Source of the DNA: an uncultured Flavobacteriales bacterium
GTDB taxonomy: Bacteria > Bacteroidota > Bacteroidia > Flavobacteriales_D > Sanyastnellaceae
DNA: 8,213 nt
Assembly (NCBI GenBank): GCA_913057815.1
Contig: CAJXOV010000079.1
Span: 1 to 8,213 of the forward strand
Direction: 5' to 3'
Shown here: in pieces, positions 6,250 to 8,213 of the stretch
Numbering within the stretch: position 1 is the first letter of the stretch
Layout: each line of letters begins with the position of its first letter
Translations under genes and position numbers: made by a program
Notes under the pieces: model-generated
The model's database searches: none
Seen by the model: the letters and a program-made list of their open reading frames with translations, nothing else
Told to the model about the DNA's origin: nothing

Positions 6250-6257
6250 CTTAGCTT

Positions 6258-7793
6258 ATGCCTCTAAATTCCGTTTTTTCATGGTTTATGAAAAAAAGAG
6301 TTCATCAAATTGCTCTCTTTAAAAAGTACCCTTTGGAGGTGCAGGAGGAGTTGATGAGGGATTTATGTAGGATGGCTCAGCACACTGAATTCGGATCTAA
6401 ATATGAATTCGGGTCCATTAAAAATTCAAATGAGTTTAGGGAGCGGGTTCCTATAAGGACTTATGATGATTTCAAACCTTATATTTATCGATTAAGGGAA
6501 GGTGAGCAAAATCTTCTTTGGCCGACTAAACAGAAATGGTTTGCTAAATCCTCAGGAACCACAAGTGGTAAGAGTAAATACATTCCAGTTACTTCAGAAT
6601 CTTTAGAGGAATGCCATTATAAAGGAGGAAAGGATGCCCTATCTATATACTACGAGTTAAATGGAATGGCAGATGTCTATTCTGGAAAGACTCTCGTTTT
6701 AGGTGGGAGTTCTAATATTCATTCATACAACAGAGCCTGCTATACGGGCGATTTAAGTGCTATTATTATCAGGAATTTACCGATATGGGTGGAGTTAAAA
6801 AGAATTCCAAACAAGGATATAGCTCTAATGGAGGATTGGGAGCATAAGATCGATAAGATGGCTATTGCGAGTATGAATGAAGATGTGAGAATGGTAGTAG
6901 GAGTACCTTCTTGGACTCTTGTTTTGATGAAGAGGATTTTGGAAATGAAGAGTAAGGCCCTCATAACAGATGTTTGGCCAAATTTGGAATTATTCCTTCA
7001 TGGAGGGGTCAGCTTTAGTCCTTATAGAAAGCAATTTGAAAAGTTGATAGATTCGCCTAAGATGAATTTTCTGGAAACTTATAATGCTTCTGAGGGATTT
7101 TTTAGTATTCAAGATAGGTTAGGAGAAAAGGATATGCTCCTGATGCTTGATTATGGTATTTATTATGAATTCATACCTATAGCAAATGAAGGCAAGGAAC
7201 AACCAGAGACTCTTGCTTTAGAAGAAGTGACTTTAGGTGAGGTTTATGCGATGGTAATTTCAACTAATGGAGGGCTTTGGAGATATAAGATTGGAGATAC
7301 TATTCAATTCACCAATTTGAGTCCGTTTAGAATAAAGGTTTCTGGGAGGACAAAGCATTTTATTAATGCTTTCGGAGAGGAAGTGATCATTGAAAATGCT
7401 GTGGCTGCTTTAGAGCATGCATGTGCGGAAACCTCAGCTACTATTTCTGATTTTACAGCTGGACCTGTTTTTATGGGGAGTTTGAATAAAGGTAGACATG
7501 AGTGGTTTATAGAATTTCAAGAACCGCCAAACAATTTGGAGAAATTTAAATATGTTCTAGATGAGGCGCTGCAACGCGAAAACTCGGATTATCAGGCTAA
7601 GAGGTCCTATAATTTGGCTTTAGAGGAGCCTTTGATTAGAACTTTACCAAAAGGGACATTTTATAGATGGATGAAAAAAAGAGGTAAGTTAGGAGGTCAA
7701 AACAAAGTTCCTCGGTTATCAAATGACAGAGAATATTTGGATGAAATCAATTCATTGATACATGAGGGATTTTTGGCTGAGGAATTGCATTAA
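6258..7793 (+). CDS. GH3 family acyl-adenylate-forming enzyme (auxin-responsive GH3-like)
   Basis: This 511-residue protein is a bacterial member of the GH3 family within the ANL adenylating superfamily. Plant GH3 enzymes activate auxin, jasmonate or benzoate carboxyls with ATP and join them to amino acids. What the Bacteroidota enzymes act on is not established to my knowledge. The three ATP/AMP-binding motifs are intact: the P-loop-like SSGTTSGKSKYIP (98-110), YNASEG (275-280, the position of plant YxxSE), and the hinge-region WRYKIGD (341-347). The conserved FGEEVIIENA (372-381) begins the mobile C-terminal domain, which ends in the highly conserved GTFYRWMKKRGKLGGQNKVP (466-485). There is no signal peptide or membrane span, so it should be cytoplasmic. 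Full length is present and the start fits the family. It is the first gene of a likely two-gene operon, with seven bases to the next ATG. Confidence 0.93.
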   Translation: MPLNSVFSWFMKKRVHQIALFKKYPLEVQEELMRDLCRMAQHTEFGSKYEFGSIKNSNEFRERVPIRTYDDFKPYIYRLREGEQNLLWPTKQKWFAKSSGTTSGKSKYIPVTSESLEECHYKGGKDALSIYYELNGMADVYSGKTLVLGGSSNIHSYNRACYTGDLSAIIIRNLPIWVELKRIPNKDIALMEDWEHKIDKMAIASMNEDVRMVVGVPSWTLVLMKRILEMKSKALITDVWPNLELFLHGGVSFSPYRKQFEKLIDSPKMNFLETYNASEGFFSIQDRLGEKDMLLMLDYGIYYEFIPIANEGKEQPETLALEEVTLGEVYAMVISTNGGLWRYKIGDTIQFTNLSPFRIKVSGRTKHFINAFGEEVIIENAVAALEHACAETSATISDFTAGPVFMGSLNKGRHEWFIEFQEPPNNLEKFKYVLDEALQRENSDYQAKRSYNLALEEPLIRTLPKGTFYRWMKKRGKLGGQNKVPRLSNDREYLDEINSLIHEGFLAEELH

Positions 7794-7800
7794 ATTATAA

Positions 7801-8166
7801 ATGAGTTATTTTATATTACAAATCATAAGTTTAGTATTGCTCTGGGAATCTCCTTGTGAGATAGCAGGACGGGTAGAGTTAGATGAATTTCAAAATGTCT
7901 TTGTCTATGATAATAACACCATTTCTAAGTTTAACAAAAAGGGAGCGAGTCATTACACCTATAGTAATTTAAGAAAAGGTGATGTATTCTCACTGGATGT
8001 AACAAATCCTATGAGAACAGTAGTTTACTATAAAGATAACAATGAAGTGGTGTTTTTAGATAACACTCTTTCGGAGCAGAATGAGGGTTTGAATTTTAAT
8101 GACATCTCGTTCTATGATGTTTCACTAGTTAGCTCCTCTTTTCAAAACCACTTGTGGATATATCGA
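7801..8166 (+). CDS. Secreted or surface protein of unknown function, beta-propeller-like, 3'-truncated by the contig end
   Basis: The frame opens seven bases after the GH3 stop and contributes 122 genuine residues before adapter sequence begins. The N-terminus has a hydrophobic stretch (FILQIISLVLLW, 4-15) that could be a signal peptide, although basic residues before it are lacking. The rest is polar and beta-rich, with repeated short strand patterns such as NVFVYDNNTISKFNKKG (32-48) and VVYYKDNNEVVFLDNTLSEQ (74-93). These resemble blades of NHL/WD-like propellers and a conserved hypothetical family I recall from Cytophagales; this is inference, with no catalytic motif seen. Its place behind GH3 suggests co-transcription. 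The six residues that follow (LSLIHI) and the TGA at 8185-8187 are encoded by adapter, so the real C-terminus is unknown. Confidence 0.75.
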
Positions 8167-8213
8167 CTGTCTCTTATACACATCTGACGCTGCCGACGAA
8201 TAGAGAGGTGTAG
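8167..8213. other. Illumina Nextera adapter and index contamination, not genomic
   Basis: The final 47 bases read, in order, the 19-bp Tn5 mosaic end CTGTCTCTTATACACATCT (8167-8185), the reverse complement of the Nextera Read 1 adapter GACGCTGCCGACGA (8186-8199), an 8-base index ATAGAGAG (8200-8207, the reverse complement of i5 index N502/S502 CTCTCTAT), and GTGTAG (8208-8213), the start of the reverse-complemented P5 sequence. This is read-through into the library adapter that was not trimmed before assembly. It should not be read as a transposon. Confidence 0.98.

Larger units (their letters stand above)
5820..6257. other. Intergenic stretch of about 440 bp with no convincing gene
   Basis: This AT-rich region lies between the divergent tRNA-fMet and GH3 units. 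The only start-initiated frame over 30 codons that I found is 38 codons on the minus strand (5874-5990), with a composition that does not look coding. A startless open frame at 6062-6229 is listed separately. A short direct repeat, TTTAAGTCTGT, occurs at 5845-5855 and 5887-5897. No terminator, riboswitch or transposon end was recognised. The region's size is more than promoters need, so it may contain decayed sequence or an unrecognised small RNA. Confidence 0.5.

Noticed and set aside
8167..8185. Tn5-like 19-bp transposon end at the right edge
   Set aside because: It is followed by the Nextera adapter and a known index sequence, so it comes from library preparation rather than a resident transposon.

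Overview
The window looks like an ordinary chromosomal stretch of an AT-rich member of the Bacteroidota, probably a Cytophagales-type or related marine/soil lineage. This rests on three things: close recall-level similarity of Tgt, Era, the LptF/LptG permease and the GH3 enzyme to their Bacteroidota versions; start sites with A-rich upstream regions and no usable Shine-Dalgarno sequence; and several matches to the Bacteroidota -7 promoter element TAnnTTTG. No CRISPR array, insertion sequence, phage gene or defence system is visible.

Layout. (1) 1-35, minus: the first 12 codons of a gene cut by the window edge, probably a WYL-type regulator. (2) 190-624, minus: an Hsp20 small heat-shock protein, followed by a strong intrinsic terminator at 87-118. 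(3) 860-1561, minus: a DUF554 membrane protein, divergent from the next gene. (4) 1655-3861, plus: a two-gene operon, tgt (queuosine tRNA modification) overlapping an LptF/LptG-family LPS-export permease by ATGA. (5) 3862-5557, minus: era (ribosome-assembly GTPase) followed 4 nt later by ispE (MEP isoprenoid pathway). This pair converges stop-to-stop on the permease with no intergenic base. (6) 5669-5741, minus: an initiator tRNA-fMet with its own -7 element upstream and a perfect terminator hairpin downstream. (7) About 500 bp with no convincing gene. (8) 6258-7793, plus: a bacterial GH3-family adenylate-forming enzyme, followed 7 nt later by a secreted or surface protein of unknown function, cut off at the contig end.

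The genes are mostly housekeeping: translation (tgt, tRNA-fMet, era), envelope and isoprenoid supply (permease, ispE), and proteostasis (Hsp20). The GH3/secreted-protein pair is the only part with an unknown job.

The most important practical point is that the last 47 bases (8167-8213) are not genomic. They are the Illumina Nextera mosaic end, Read 1 adapter and an i5 index. The apparent stop codon and last six residues of the final gene are therefore artefacts. Other points worth a look: Tgt lacks the three zinc-binding cysteines; tgt and the DUF554 gene have -7 elements so close to their start codons that both mRNAs may be leaderless; a 13-bp direct repeat brackets the tRNA unit; and a startless 55-codon frame lies upstream of GH3. 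I see no evidence for a new multi-gene system.
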